A stretch of 64,000 bases of DNA from Rhizobium sp. BT03 (lineage in GTDB: Bacteria; Pseudomonadota; Alphaproteobacteria; Rhizobiales; Rhizobiaceae): the NCBI RefSeq assembly GCF_030053155.1, contig NZ_CP125640.1:2865501-2929500 (forward strand), read 5' to 3'. Under the pieces are notes generated by a model. It was given only the letters and a program-made list of their open reading frames with translations. It ran no database searches and was not told the origin of the DNA. Each line of letters begins with the position of its first letter. Position 1 is the first letter of the stretch. Shown in pieces: positions 9,089 to 17,511 of the stretch. The position numbers were made by a program, and so were the translations under genes.

Positions 9089-9430
9089 TTAGAAGTGAAG
9101 ATGAAGCCCGGCCTCTTTGACCGCTTCTTCGAAGGCCATTCGTGCGACGTATGTCGGGGCCCAGCCTCGAACGACGTCCTGGCAGCTTTCCCGCGCATGC
9201 CTGTAAGCCCGTTCAGGTCGCGGCCAGTTACCGTGCTTGCCCGTGCGCGCGAGCACGCAGACATTCCAGGGACCGGGTGAGACTTTGGTTATGATCCATT
9301 CGCCTTTTTGCCGAGCATAGACCGAAGAACTGAGCGTCGAGAGCCCATGCCTGTTCTGCAGATCCGCTGCATTTGCGACATGCAGATCGCCGAATTCGAT
9401 CTGCCGCCACGGTCGAAATTCGTACCGCCA
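9089..9430 (-). pseudogene. DUF982-like remnant without a start codon
   Basis: Directly after the TGA of the glycoamylase gene the same frame stays open for 113 codons to a TAA at 9089-9091. The second half, 'WPRPERAYRHARESCQDVV' followed by 'ARMAFEEAVKEAGLHL', has the WP...Y..A...C...G...AR.AF..A..EAG pattern of DUF982 proteins, which are small and common in rhizobia. No ATG, GTG or TTG with a ribosome site opens this frame, so it is probably a decayed gene whose 5' end was lost, or less likely a readthrough extension of the upstream protein. Assignment rests on pattern memory only. Confidence 0.4.
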
Positions 9431-10750
9431 TCATAACCATCCTCCTGAAAACCCTGCTCGTCTCAGCCCGACGACCACTGGTTCGCAGCGGCGCATGATG
9501 TGCCACAGCAGGCCGGTTCGGTGGTTTTCGATCATCAGAACGACGGGACCTTGGTCGATGCCGAAATGGTAGGGGCTGACCCACCATGTGTCGCCTTTGT
9601 CGTCCAGGGCGTATGTCTGATTGAACGATGGCTTGAACCCGTAGAGCCGGGTCATGCCGAGTTTCATTCGGGCAAAGTTTCGTACGGTCGGTATAACGAT
9701 TTCCGGAGCGAATGGCAGCGAGGCGACCACTGCCCAGGGAGATACGGTTCCATCGTCGGGTCCATAGGGGGCACCGCGCGCAATGTAGTCGAAGAATTCC
9801 CTGTCGATGCCGTCAATGTTTCGCTTGGTCCAACCGGGTCCATCACTTGCCGTGAAACCCCAGCAATACTCGCTATAGCCGTTGAAGTTCAGCGGATTGC
9901 GAATGGCATATTCCTGCTGAACGAAAGTCGCGTGTCGGCTGTTCTGGAAATAGTCGCTGCCATGTTCACGCATGAAACTGTCGCGAATCTCGCGAAAATC
10001 GATCCACATATGTGAAAGCTGATGCGTAAAGAGCGGACCCGAATAGAGCAATTCGCGACCAAAAATATTCCGCCATTCGTAGCTCTGCGTATAGGCCACA
10101 TAGCTTTCCAGCGGCAGCGGGTGGCTCGGCGAGCCCAGTCCGAGAATGTAAAGAAGCAGACCTTCGTCATAGCCGCGCCACCGATAGGGAATGAATCCGC
10201 TTTCCGGCCGCCAGCCATGGGTGAGGGTAGCCCCATGGTCGCGTGCCCAATTCCAGTCGACGCGCTCATAAAGTGATTTGGCAAGTGCGCGAACCTTCGT
10301 CTCGTCCTCGGTATCTGCATCGAAATAAGCTGCGACAGTCAAAGCGCCGGCGAACAGGAAAGCCGAATCGATTGTTGACAATTCACACTGCCAGACCCGC
10401 CGTCCCGTCTCGATGTCCAGGAAATGGTAGAAAAAACCCTTGTAGCCAGACGCATCAGGTTCCGGTCCCTGGTGGCAGGACATCAGGAATTCCAGTCGGC
10501 GCCGGGCGATCTTGGCGGCAAACTGACGAATGATGATTCCGCGCTCCACAACGACAGGAATGGTGGCAAGCGCCATGCCGACGGCGGCGATACTGGCCGG
10601 TGCGCCCGCCTGCGTCTTGTCGCGGACCAATCCGTTATCCGGATTCGTGCATTGCAGATAATAGAGCAATGTCGTGAACTGAAGCCGGCCGAGGTCCTCT
10701 TCCGTCGGCGCCCGGTTCAGTTCGGAATCGGTTGAAAGCAACTCCGACAT
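9431..10750 (-). CDS. Glycoamylase-domain (PF10091) protein, complete
   Basis: 439 residues, complete paralogue of the protein cut at the window start. Conserved stretches are 'NPDNGLVRDKTQAGAPASIA', 'GYKGFFYHFLDIETGRRVWQ', 'ELSTIDSAFLFAG', 'YERVDWNWARDHG', 'LFTHQLSHMWIDFREIRDS', 'RGAPYGPDDGTVSPWAVV' and a C-terminal 'WWVSPYHFGIDQGPVVLMI'. The fold is expected to be an (alpha/alpha)6 barrel as in GH144 and related beta-1,2-glucan enzymes. There is no signal peptide and no membrane span, so the enzyme is probably cytoplasmic. It lies 196 nt downstream of the phosphoketolase gene on the same strand. No good ribosome site precedes the ATG. Substrate unknown. Confidence 0.85.
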   Translation of the reverse strand: MSELLSTDSELNRAPTEEDLGRLQFTTLLYYLQCTNPDNGLVRDKTQAGAPASIAAVGMALATIPVVVERGIIIRQFAAKIARRRLEFLMSCHQGPEPDASGYKGFFYHFLDIETGRRVWQCELSTIDSAFLFAGALTVAAYFDADTEDETKVRALAKSLYERVDWNWARDHGATLTHGWRPESGFIPYRWRGYDEGLLLYILGLGSPSHPLPLESYVAYTQSYEWRNIFGRELLYSGPLFTHQLSHMWIDFREIRDSFMREHGSDYFQNSRHATFVQQEYAIRNPLNFNGYSEYCWGFTASDGPGWTKRNIDGIDREFFDYIARGAPYGPDDGTVSPWAVVASLPFAPEIVIPTVRNFARMKLGMTRLYGFKPSFNQTYALDDKGDTWWVSPYHFGIDQGPVVLMIENHRTGLLWHIMRRCEPVVVGLRRAGFSGGWL

Positions 10751-10946
10751 GATTGGCTAACCGACGAGACAAGATGATTTCGTCGAGGATCCGGAACCCG
10801 CCTTGATCGGGCGCCTGTTGGCACGCTCCTCCGTTCGAAGCCCGTGCCTCCGACATGCACCCGACGTACGGGCATGAGGGTCTCCGATATTGCCAGTCAA
10901 CCAAATCATCACGCAGCTCCCCTCTCAAATCTGCACGAGCCGTCGC

Positions 10947-13409
10947 CTAAGTATTGTCTCCCTCTGTGGAGGTCTTCGCCTTTACCTTGTCCGCATTCTT
11001 GACGCCCCATGTCCAGCCGCTGATCTGCGGCATGTCATCACCGTGCGTCTCGATATATTGCCGGTGCTCAATCAGCTTTCCGTGGATTGCCTGCTTGAAG
11101 TAGGCCGCGCGCGCTCCAAGTTGCGGCAGCCGATCAATGACGTCTTCAACAAGATGAAAGCGATCGAGCTGGTTCAGAACGACCATGTCGAACGGCGTCG
11201 TGGTCGTTCCCTCTTCCTTGTAGCCTCGAACGTGCAGATTTTTATGATTGGTTCGTCGATAAGTCAGTCGGTGGACCAACCAGGGATATCCGTGAAACGC
11301 GAAGATGATCGGCTTGTCCCTCGTGAAGAGTGCGTCGAAATCAGGATCGGAAAGCCCATGGGGATGTTCGCTCGCGGGTTGCAGCTTCATCAAGTTGACG
11401 ACATTGATGACCCGCACTTTCAATTGCGGGAGGTGCTCGCGGATCAGCTGAACAGCAGCGAGCGTCTCCACGGTCGGCACATCACCGCAGCAGGCCATGA
11501 CCACATCCGGTTCCGAGCCCTGGTCATTGCTGGCCCAGTCCCAAATGCCGAGCCCTTCGGCGCAATGCTTGATGGCGTCATCCATCGTGAGCCATTGCGG
11601 AGCGGGTTGCTTGCCCGCCACCACCACGTTCACATAATTGCGGCTCCGCAGACAATGATCGGTAACGGACAAGAGCGTATTGGCATCTGGCGGGAGGTAG
11701 ACGCGGATGACCTCTGCTTTCTTGTTGATCACGTGGTCGATGAAGCCTGGGTCCTGATGGCTGAAGCCATTGTGGTCCTGCCTCCATACATGCGAACTCA
11801 GGAAGTAGTTGAGCGATGCGATCGGTCGCCGCCAGGGAATATGGCTGCAAACCTTCAGCCACTTGGCGTGCTGGTTGAACATCGAGTCGATAATGTGAAT
11901 GAACGCCTCGTAGCAGGAGAAGAAGCCGTGACGTCCCGTTAACAGGTAGCCTTCAAGCCAGCCCTGGCACTGATGCTCGCTTAAGACCTCCATGACGCGG
12001 CCGCCGGGCGAAAGATGGTCATCTTCGGGATAGATCTCTGCCATGTAACAGCGATCCGTCACCTCCAGCACGTCCTGCCAGCGATTGGAATTGTTCTCGT
12101 CGGGGCTAAACAGCCGAAAATTCTTGCTGCCTAGGTTCAGCTTCATCACGTCCCGCAGGAACTTGCCCATGATGCGAGCGGATTCCACGGTCACCGATCC
12201 GGGCTTGGGCACCGCCACGGCATAGTCGCGGAAGTCCGGCATCTTCAGATCCCGTAGCAGCAGGCCACCGTTTGCATGCGGATTGTCGCTCATCCGGCGA
12301 TGACCGGTCGGCGCCAGCGAGGCCAGTTCAGCCCGCAACCGACCGTCGCCGTCGAAAAGCTCTTCGGGTCCGTAGGTCTTCATCCAGTGATGAAGGATCT
12401 TAATATGTTCCGGCTTGTCCATATCGCCCATCGGAACCTGGTGCGAACGCCAATAGTCCTCGCATTTCTTGCCGTCGATTTCGGTTGGGCAGGTCCAGCC
12501 CTTCGGCGTGCGGAAGATGATCATCGGCCATGCCGGACGGTTGAGATTTCCCTTGTCCCGCGCTTCCGTCCAGATCGTCTTGATCGCCCCGATGGCTGTG
12601 TCCATAGCTGCGGCAAGCTGTTGCTGCACCTGATCTGGCTCATGGCCTTCCACGAAGAGGGGTGCATATCCCATGCCTTCAAAGAACTTCACCAATTCCG
12701 GCTTGGGAATACGAGCCAGGAAGCAGGGGTTGGCGATTTTGTAGCCATTGAGATGCAGGATCGGCAGAACGCATCCGTCGCGAGCGGGATTCAGAAACTT
12801 GTTCCCATGCCATCCCGTCGCCAGAGGTCCGGTTTCGGCCTCTCCGTCACCGACGACACAGGCGACAATCAGATCGGGATTGTCGAAGGCTGCGCCATAG
12901 GCGTGGCTGAGCGCATAACCGAGCTCGCCACCTTCATGAATGCTGCCGGGTGTTTCGGGAGCGACGTGGCTGGGAATGCCGCCTGGGAAACTGAACTGCT
13001 TGAACAGCCGTTTCATACCCTCCTCGTCCTGGCTGATATTCGGATAGATTTCGCTATAGGTCCCCTCCAGATAGGCATGCGCAACAAGGGACGGTCCGCC
13101 GTGGCCAGGGCCGATCACGTAGATCATGTTGAGGTCGTCTCGTTTGATCACCCGGTTGAGATGAACATAGAGCATGTTCAGGCCTGGCGATGTTCCCCAA
13201 TGGCCGAGCAGCCGCGGCTTGATGTGGTCGCGGACAAGTGGTTTTTTCAACAGCGGATTGTCGAGCAAATAGATCTGGCCGACCGACAGATAGTTCGATG
13301 CCCGCCAATAAGCATCCATCAGGCGGAGTTCCTCGGCCGAAAGCGTTGGTTTTCCCCGCGACGTTGCCGTGGCCGCTTTCGCCATGATTGCCGTTTCAGT
13401 TGAAGCCAT
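10947..13409 (-). CDS. xfp: Xylulose-5-phosphate/fructose-6-phosphate phosphoketolase
   Basis: 820 residues, normal for the family. The enzyme is thiamine-diphosphate dependent and splits xylulose 5-phosphate (or fructose 6-phosphate) with phosphate to acetyl phosphate and a sugar phosphate. Diagnostic sequences are '[15 protein letters not shown]' and '[12 protein letters not shown]' near the N-terminus, the cofactor/metal motif '[18 protein letters not shown]' near residue 186, and '[14 protein letters not shown]' in the middle domain. The start at 13409 has GGGAG at suitable distance. It lies 72 nt after the CBS-BON gene and before the glycoamylase gene, all leftward, probably one transcript. 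No acetate kinase gene is adjacent. The route would give ATP-yielding or oxygen-sparing sugar use. Confidence 0.95.
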   Translation of the reverse strand: MASTETAIMAKAATATSRGKPTLSAEELRLMDAYWRASNYLSVGQIYLLDNPLLKKPLVRDHIKPRLLGHWGTSPGLNMLYVHLNRVIKRDDLNMIYVIGPGHGGPSLVAHAYLEGTYSEIYPNISQDEEGMKRLFKQFSFPGGIPSHVAPETPGSIHEGGELGYALSHAYGAAFDNPDLIVACVVGDGEAETGPLATGWHGNKFLNPARDGCVLPILHLNGYKIANPCFLARIPKPELVKFFEGMGYAPLFVEGHEPDQVQQQLAAAMDTAIGAIKTIWTEARDKGNLNRPAWPMIIFRTPKGWTCPTEIDGKKCEDYWRSHQVPMGDMDKPEHIKILHHWMKTYGPEELFDGDGRLRAELASLAPTGHRRMSDNPHANGGLLLRDLKMPDFRDYAVAVPKPGSVTVESARIMGKFLRDVMKLNLGSKNFRLFSPDENNSNRWQDVLEVTDRCYMAEIYPEDDHLSPGGRVMEVLSEHQCQGWLEGYLLTGRHGFFSCYEAFIHIIDSMFNQHAKWLKVCSHIPWRRPIASLNYFLSSHVWRQDHNGFSHQDPGFIDHVINKKAEVIRVYLPPDANTLLSVTDHCLRSRNYVNVVVAGKQPAPQWLTMDDAIKHCAEGLGIWDWASNDQGSEPDVVMACCGDVPTVETLAAVQLIREHLPQLKVRVINVVNLMKLQPASEHPHGLSDPDFDALFTRDKPIIFAFHGYPWLVHRLTYRRTNHKNLHVRGYKEEGTTTTPFDMVVLNQLDRFHLVEDVIDRLPQLGARAAYFKQAIHGKLIEHRQYIETHGDDMPQISGWTWGVKNADKVKAKTSTEGDNT

Positions 13410-13481
13410 CTGAGTCTCCCAATCAAAATGACATTGCTGAATCTTTCCGGCCGTCGCAGGTAGAGCCTGCGGGCGAACGAA

Positions 13482-14153
13482 TTATTGAGGAGGAGATTCC
13501 GGGAAATGCTCCACCACTCCGCGGACGCCGTGGACGCCTTCCGCCAGAATCCGCGCTGCCCTGCGGCAGGCAGCCGTCTGAACGTTGCCCCAAAAGTGCA
13601 CGGTCCCATCCGTGACCGTCACGGTCACATCCGAACCTTCCAGGCCGGTATTTTCGCCGAGCCGGACAAGAATGCTGCGTCGGATGGCTTCGTCGCCGGT
13701 TGCCGTATCGTCCGGTTTTACTGCGAAGATTACCGGCAGGAGGTCGGCGCGGCTGACGATGCCGACGAGTTCACCATCCCGCAGGACCGGAATGCGCTTG
13801 ATGCCGCGGTCCTGCATGAGTCCGGCAACACGGGAAAGAGGTGCATCCTCGTCGATTGTGACAGGATCGGACGTCATGACGTCACCCACTCTCCACGCAC
13901 ATCGCTTTATAAAAGCGCTCGCTCTTTCATCAGGCCCAAGTTCCATGTCCGCTTTCAAAGGGGAAGCTCGACCGGACAGTTCCGTTCGGCGGATCAGATC
14001 GCCCTCGCTGATGATGCCCAAAAGCTGTCCGGCACCATTGACGACGGGAATACCGCTGACGTGCTGGTCGGACATCAGCTTTGCAGCCTGACGAACGCTG
14101 TTGTCAGGTGATAGCGCGACGACTGCTGTCGTCATTACATCTTTGACGAGCAT
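13482..14153 (-). CDS. CBS-pair and BON domain protein
   Basis: 223 residues. Two CBS motifs ('MLVKDVMTTAVVALSPD...' from residue 1 and 'VGDVMTSDPVTIDEDAPL' near residue 88) form a Bateman module, which normally binds adenosyl ligands such as AMP or ATP. The C-terminal ~65 residues ('SDVTVTVTDGTVHFWGNV') are a BON domain, often linked to membranes or phospholipids. No catalytic domain is attached, so it is likely a regulator or stabiliser sensing energy charge. It is first in the leftward group with phosphoketolase and glycoamylase; its ATG is preceded by GGAG. An FNR/FixK-like box lies about 210 nt upstream. Confidence 0.88.
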   Translation of the reverse strand: MLVKDVMTTAVVALSPDNSVRQAAKLMSDQHVSGIPVVNGAGQLLGIISEGDLIRRTELSGRASPLKADMELGPDERASAFIKRCAWRVGDVMTSDPVTIDEDAPLSRVAGLMQDRGIKRIPVLRDGELVGIVSRADLLPVIFAVKPDDTATGDEAIRRSILVRLGENTGLEGSDVTVTVTDGTVHFWGNVQTAACRRAARILAEGVHGVRGVVEHFPESPPQ

Positions 14154-14569
14154 GGCGATCCAGCTCCGGTTACATCCTCAAAATACCATTTTAGATGCGG
14201 CTCGATTTGGCTGTTGCGGCGATTCACAAGAGCTTCGGTATGCCTGCGCGTTCCTGCGCCTGACTTGCTCAGGACGTCGCAACTAGCGGACAGCTATTTC
14301 CTCATGCCGACGTCTCCGAACAAAACCCGCAGAGCTTAATCGGATACCGCCACACTTTGCATTGAGTAGGATCAATCGGTGCCGCAATTTTGTTTACGGA
14401 AAAGGTGATCGAAGAAGCCGCGAGCGCCTTTTTTACGCTGCAAATGGCTCTCGATCGATGGCGCGCGCTGTCATGAGGAAGCCAGCGATGACGATTCGCC
14501 GAGGCCTCGCGGCGTAGGGTCGCCTTAAGTTTGGCGAATAAATGGACCCGGCATGGACAAGAGAGAAAC
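14154..14569. other. Intergenic region between tRNA-Gly and the CBS gene
   Basis: No supported gene. It should contain the promoter of the leftward CBS-phosphoketolase group; the only recognisable signal is the FNR/FixK-like box at 14362-14375. Two short open frames on the + strand lack ribosome sites and resemble nothing. Confidence 0.5.
14362..14375. promoter_or_regulatory. FNR/FixK-like box
   Basis: TTGAG TAGG ATCAA matches the anaerobox consensus TTGAT-N4-ATCAA with one mismatch. It lies about 210 nt upstream of the CBS gene start, so either the leader is long or the site acts from a distance. Low-oxygen control of CBS and phosphoketolase genes would make physiological sense, but this is inference. 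Confidence 0.45.
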
Positions 14570-14644
14570 TGGAGCGGGCGAAGGGATTCGAACCCTCGAC
14601 CCCAACCTTGGCAAGGTTGTGCTCTACCCCTGAGCTACACCCGC
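14570..14644 (-). tRNA. tRNA-Gly(GCC)
   Basis: Reading leftward, the sequence starts GCGGGTGTAGCTCAGGGGT, has the anticodon stem-loop ACCTT-GCC-AAGGT, a T arm with GGTTCGAATCC, and closes with CGCCCGC, discriminator T and an encoded CCA at 14570-14572. Acceptor, D, anticodon and T stems all pair, with one G-T pair in the acceptor. The anticodon GCC reads GGC and GGT glycine codons. It marks the boundary between the accessory stretch on the left and core genes on the right. Confidence 0.97.
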
Positions 14645-14900
14645 TCAATCCGCATCGGTCCGGGGTAGTTGTTGGACCGTGGGCGCCGCCTTGTGGCGAC
14701 GGGCGCTATATGGCCTAACGGATTTTCAAATGCAACAGGGAAATGACGGAGAGGCGAAGAAAAATTCGCAAGGTCGCATGAGGCAGGCGGAAAGGCCGCA
14801 AATGCGGGGGTAGAGCGTCGGTGGCGAAGATTGCCAAATGATGGGGACGGATTTAATCAGGACGCCTCGACTTTGTCCCTCCTGCGCAATGGATTGCCCG

Positions 14901-15410
14901 ATGCCCGAAAACGCCCCCAAGACAAGAGAAGATCTGTTCGCTTTCCTCGACGGCCTCGGCATCGCCCATAAGACGCTCGATCATGCGCCTGTTTTCACCG
15001 TGGCCGAATCGGTTGCGCTGCGCGACGAGATCCCCGGCGGCCACACCAAGAATCTCTTCATCAAGGACAAGAAGGACAGGTATTTTCTGCTGACCGTGGA
15101 GGAACATGCCGAGGTCGACCTCAAGCAGGTGCATAATATTATCGGCGGGTCCGGCCGGGTCTCCTTCGGCCGGGCGGAGAAGCTGATGGACTATCTCGGT
15201 GTCATACCCGGCGCGGTGACCGCCTTCGGCGCGATCAACGATACGGCAGGAAATGTCACTTTCGTGCTCGATGCCGATCTGATGCGCGAGGAAATCGTCA
15301 ACTGCCATCCGCTCTCCAACGATGCGACGACATCGATTGCGAGCGGCGACCTCATCCGTTTCATGGAGGCGACCGGACATAAGCCGCTTGTCTTGAAAGT
15401 GACGTCCTGA
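14901..15410 (+). CDS. YbaK/ProX-type prolyl-tRNA editing protein
   Basis: 169 residues from the chosen start. The YbaK/aaRS-associated domain fills the protein: 'LGIAHKTLDHAPVFTVAES' near the N-terminus, 'GGHTKNLFIKDKKDRYFLL' with the conserved Lys, and a C-terminal 'NCHPLSNDATTSIASGDL'. Free-standing members (PrdX/ProXp-ala) hydrolyse Ala-tRNA(Pro) in trans; that specificity is inferred from the HPLxNxxTxxI pattern. In-frame ATGs also occur at 14838 and 14889, none with a strong ribosome site; 14901 begins closest to the domain. The gene stands alone before the thioredoxin-TPR gene. Confidence 0.85.
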   Translation: MPENAPKTREDLFAFLDGLGIAHKTLDHAPVFTVAESVALRDEIPGGHTKNLFIKDKKDRYFLLTVEEHAEVDLKQVHNIIGGSGRVSFGRAEKLMDYLGVIPGAVTAFGAINDTAGNVTFVLDADLMREEIVNCHPLSNDATTSIASGDLIRFMEATGHKPLVLKVTS

Positions 15411-15466
15411 CATACGATTTTAGCGCTACAATGATGCCGGCAGGATCGGCGCGGCGGGAGATATCT

Positions 15467-16441
15467 ATGAGCGGCAGCGACAACCCCTATAACGGTTCCT
15501 TCGGAAATCAGATGACGGCGACGACGAGCTTCGGCGCGCAGCCGGCGCCCGCGGCTGCGACAGGCGGCTACATCACCGACACGACGACCGCGAATTTCGG
15601 CAAGGACGTCATCGAGGAATCGCGCAAGCAGCCGGTTCTGGTCGATTTCTGGGCGCCCTGGTGCGGACCGTGCAAGCAGTTGACGCCGGTGCTGGAAAAG
15701 GTGGTCAACGAAGCCAAGGGCCGCGTCCGGCTGGTCAAGATGAACATCGATGACCATCCCTCGATCGCCGGCCAGCTCGGCATCCAGTCGATCCCCGCCG
15801 TCATCGCCTTCGTCAACGGCCGCCCCGCCGACGGCTTCATGGGCGCAGTGCCGGAAAGCCAGATCCAGCAGTTCATCGACCGCATCGCCGGCCCGGCCGG
15901 CGCCGACGAGGCGGCCGAGATCGAGGCCGTGGTCACCGAAGCGGCAGAATTGCTGGCCGCCGGCAATCTCAATGAGGCCGCTCAGCTCTACGCCGCCGTG
16001 ATGCAGGCCGATCCCGAAAATGCCAAGGCGATTGCCGGGATGGCCGAATGCATGATCGCCGCCAACCAGCATGAGCGGGCGCGCCAAACCCTGACGGATC
16101 TGCCGGAGGAGCTCGCGAAAGACTCCGGCATCCAGGCGGTGCTGAAGAAGCTCGAACAGATCGAGGAAGCCCGCAAGCTCGGCGATCCCGTTGCGCTCGA
16201 ACGCGACCTTGCCGCAAACCCCGACGACCACGAGGCACGGCTGAAGCTTGCCAAGATCCTCAATGTTGAAGGCCGGCGCGACGAAGCGGCCGAGCACCTG
16301 CTGCTGATCATGCGCAAGGACCGCGCCTTCGACGATGACGGCGCCCGCCGCCAGCTGCTGCAGTTCTTCGAGGTCTGGGGCTTCAAGGATCCGGCGACGG
16401 TTTCGGCCCGGCGCAAGCTTTCGGCGATGCTGTTTTCGTAG
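15467..16441 (+). CDS. Thioredoxin-TPR co-chaperone, CnoX/YbbN-like
   Basis: 324 residues. After a low-complexity N-terminus, a thioredoxin domain spans about 35-145 with the active site 'WAPWCGPCK' (Cys66, Cys69) and cis-Pro in 'GIQSIPAVIAF'. From about 155 to the end lie TPR-like helices ('AAELLAAGNLNEAAQLYAAV', 'NPDDHEARLKLAKILNVEGR'). This is the YbbN/CnoX arrangement, a redox-linked holdase that hands clients to chaperonin and DnaK. E. coli YbbN has SQHC in place of CGPC; here the classic CGPC is kept, so disulfide exchange is likely. The start at 15467 was chosen for GGGAGA upstream; an earlier ATG at 15431 lacks a site. Confidence 0.9.
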   Translation: MSGSDNPYNGSFGNQMTATTSFGAQPAPAAATGGYITDTTTANFGKDVIEESRKQPVLVDFWAPWCGPCKQLTPVLEKVVNEAKGRVRLVKMNIDDHPSIAGQLGIQSIPAVIAFVNGRPADGFMGAVPESQIQQFIDRIAGPAGADEAAEIEAVVTEAAELLAAGNLNEAAQLYAAVMQADPENAKAIAGMAECMIAANQHERARQTLTDLPEELAKDSGIQAVLKKLEQIEEARKLGDPVALERDLAANPDDHEARLKLAKILNVEGRRDEAAEHLLLIMRKDRAFDDDGARRQLLQFFEVWGFKDPATVSARRKLSAMLFS

Positions 16442-16599
16442 CGCGTTGCGGCTCCAACAGGACGGCAAGGCGCCGGATCGCTTGAGCCGGTGTCCAATCC
16501 TGTTGAAAGCCGATTCCGATTTTCCGGGGTATGGGCTAAGTTTCGAGCATCTGCCCTTGCGTTTTCGAGCGGGGGCACCACATTCTCGTCAGGACGGGC

Positions 16600-17301
16600 A
16601 TGCCCGTTACAAGAATGCGGGACGGTTACATGCAAGTCGGGAATGCCAGATACCTGAAGCCGGGCGATCTGCCTGATACGATCGCCGTCTTCCCCCTGAC
16701 CGGGGCCCTCCTTCTACCGGCCGGGCAGCTTCCGCTCAATATTTTCGAACCGCGTTATCTGGCGATGCTGGATGCGGCACTGACGGGAAACCGGCTGATC
16801 GGCATGGTCCAGCCGGCGCTCGGCGAACAAGAGGACAAGGGTAGCGATCCCAACCTTGCCGCTGTCGGCTGCCTCGGCCGCATCACTTCCTTCGCCGAGA
16901 CCGGCGACGGGCGTTATATCGTCTCGCTGACCGGCGTCTGCCGCTTTCGGTTGCTGGAGGAGAAAACCACCAGCGATCCCTTCCGTACCTTCCGTATCGC
17001 CCCGTTCATCGCCGATCTCTCGGCCGCCAACGAGGAGGAGGCGGTCGACCGCGCAGCACTTCTGACCGCCTTCAAGGCCTATCTCGATGCCAACAAGCTG
17101 GAAGCCGATTGGGAGAGCGTCGAGCGGGCGAGCAATCTGACGCTCGTCAATTCGCTGGCGATGATGTCGCCGTTCGGGCCGGCTGAAAAGCAGGCGCTGC
17201 TGGAGGCGCCCGATCTGAAGACGCGGGCCGAAACGCTGATCGCCATTACCGAGATCGTGCTGGCGCGCGTCTTCGGTGACTCCGACACGGTTCTGCAGTA
17301 G
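16600..17301 (+). CDS. Lon N-terminal (LON substrate-binding) domain protein
   Basis: 233 residues, made almost wholly of the PF02190 domain: 'TIAVFPLTGALLLPAGQLPLN' begins it and 'FEPRYLAMLDAAL' is the family hallmark. No ATPase or protease part follows, so this is the free-standing LON-N type, whose role is unknown (possibly protein binding). The start at 16600 has AGGA nearby; ATG at 16630 (MQVGNARYLKP) is an alternative. It sits after the thioredoxin-TPR gene and 9 nt before the Trm112-like gene, likely co-transcribed. Confidence 0.87.
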   Translation: MPVTRMRDGYMQVGNARYLKPGDLPDTIAVFPLTGALLLPAGQLPLNIFEPRYLAMLDAALTGNRLIGMVQPALGEQEDKGSDPNLAAVGCLGRITSFAETGDGRYIVSLTGVCRFRLLEEKTTSDPFRTFRIAPFIADLSAANEEEAVDRAALLTAFKAYLDANKLEADWESVERASNLTLVNSLAMMSPFGPAEKQALLEAPDLKTRAETLIAITEIVLARVFGDSDTVLQ

Positions 17302-17310
17302 ACTTCGGCC

Positions 17311-17499
17311 ATGGACGAAAAACTCAGCCGCGTCGATCCGAAACTGCTCGATCTCCTGGTCTGCCCGCTCTCCAAGGGCCGGCTTTCCTATGATCGCGAG
17401 CACAATGAGCTTGTCTCGGAAAAGGCGCGGCTTGCCTATCCGATCCGCGACGGCATTCCGATCATGCTGGTCTCCGAAGCTCGCCGCTTGGACGAATAG
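17311..17499 (+). CDS. Trm112-like protein (UPF0434)
   Basis: 62 residues. '[17 protein letters not shown]' and '[18 protein letters not shown]' are typical of bacterial Trm112/YcaR-like proteins, small beta-rich folds that in eukaryotes activate methyltransferases. Only one Cys of the zinc ribbon remains, as is usual in the bacterial group. It begins 9 nt after the LON-domain gene and reads in the same direction; the UbiH-family gene converges from the right with 12 nt between stops. Confidence 0.85.
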   Translation: MDEKLSRVDPKLLDLLVCPLSKGRLSYDREHNELVSEKARLAYPIRDGIPIMLVSEARRLDE

Positions 17500-17511
17500 C
17501 GCGGGCTCCCT

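Noticed and set aside
14570..14644. tRNA-Gly as attachment site of an integrated island covering 1-14.5 kb
   Set aside because: No integrase gene and no duplicated tRNA 3' end were found; the accessory look of the region alone is not enough.
14433..14648. Open frame of 71 codons starting MSGCSSGVEHNLAKV
   Set aside because: It is the translation of tRNA-Gly and flank, a well-known false protein call.
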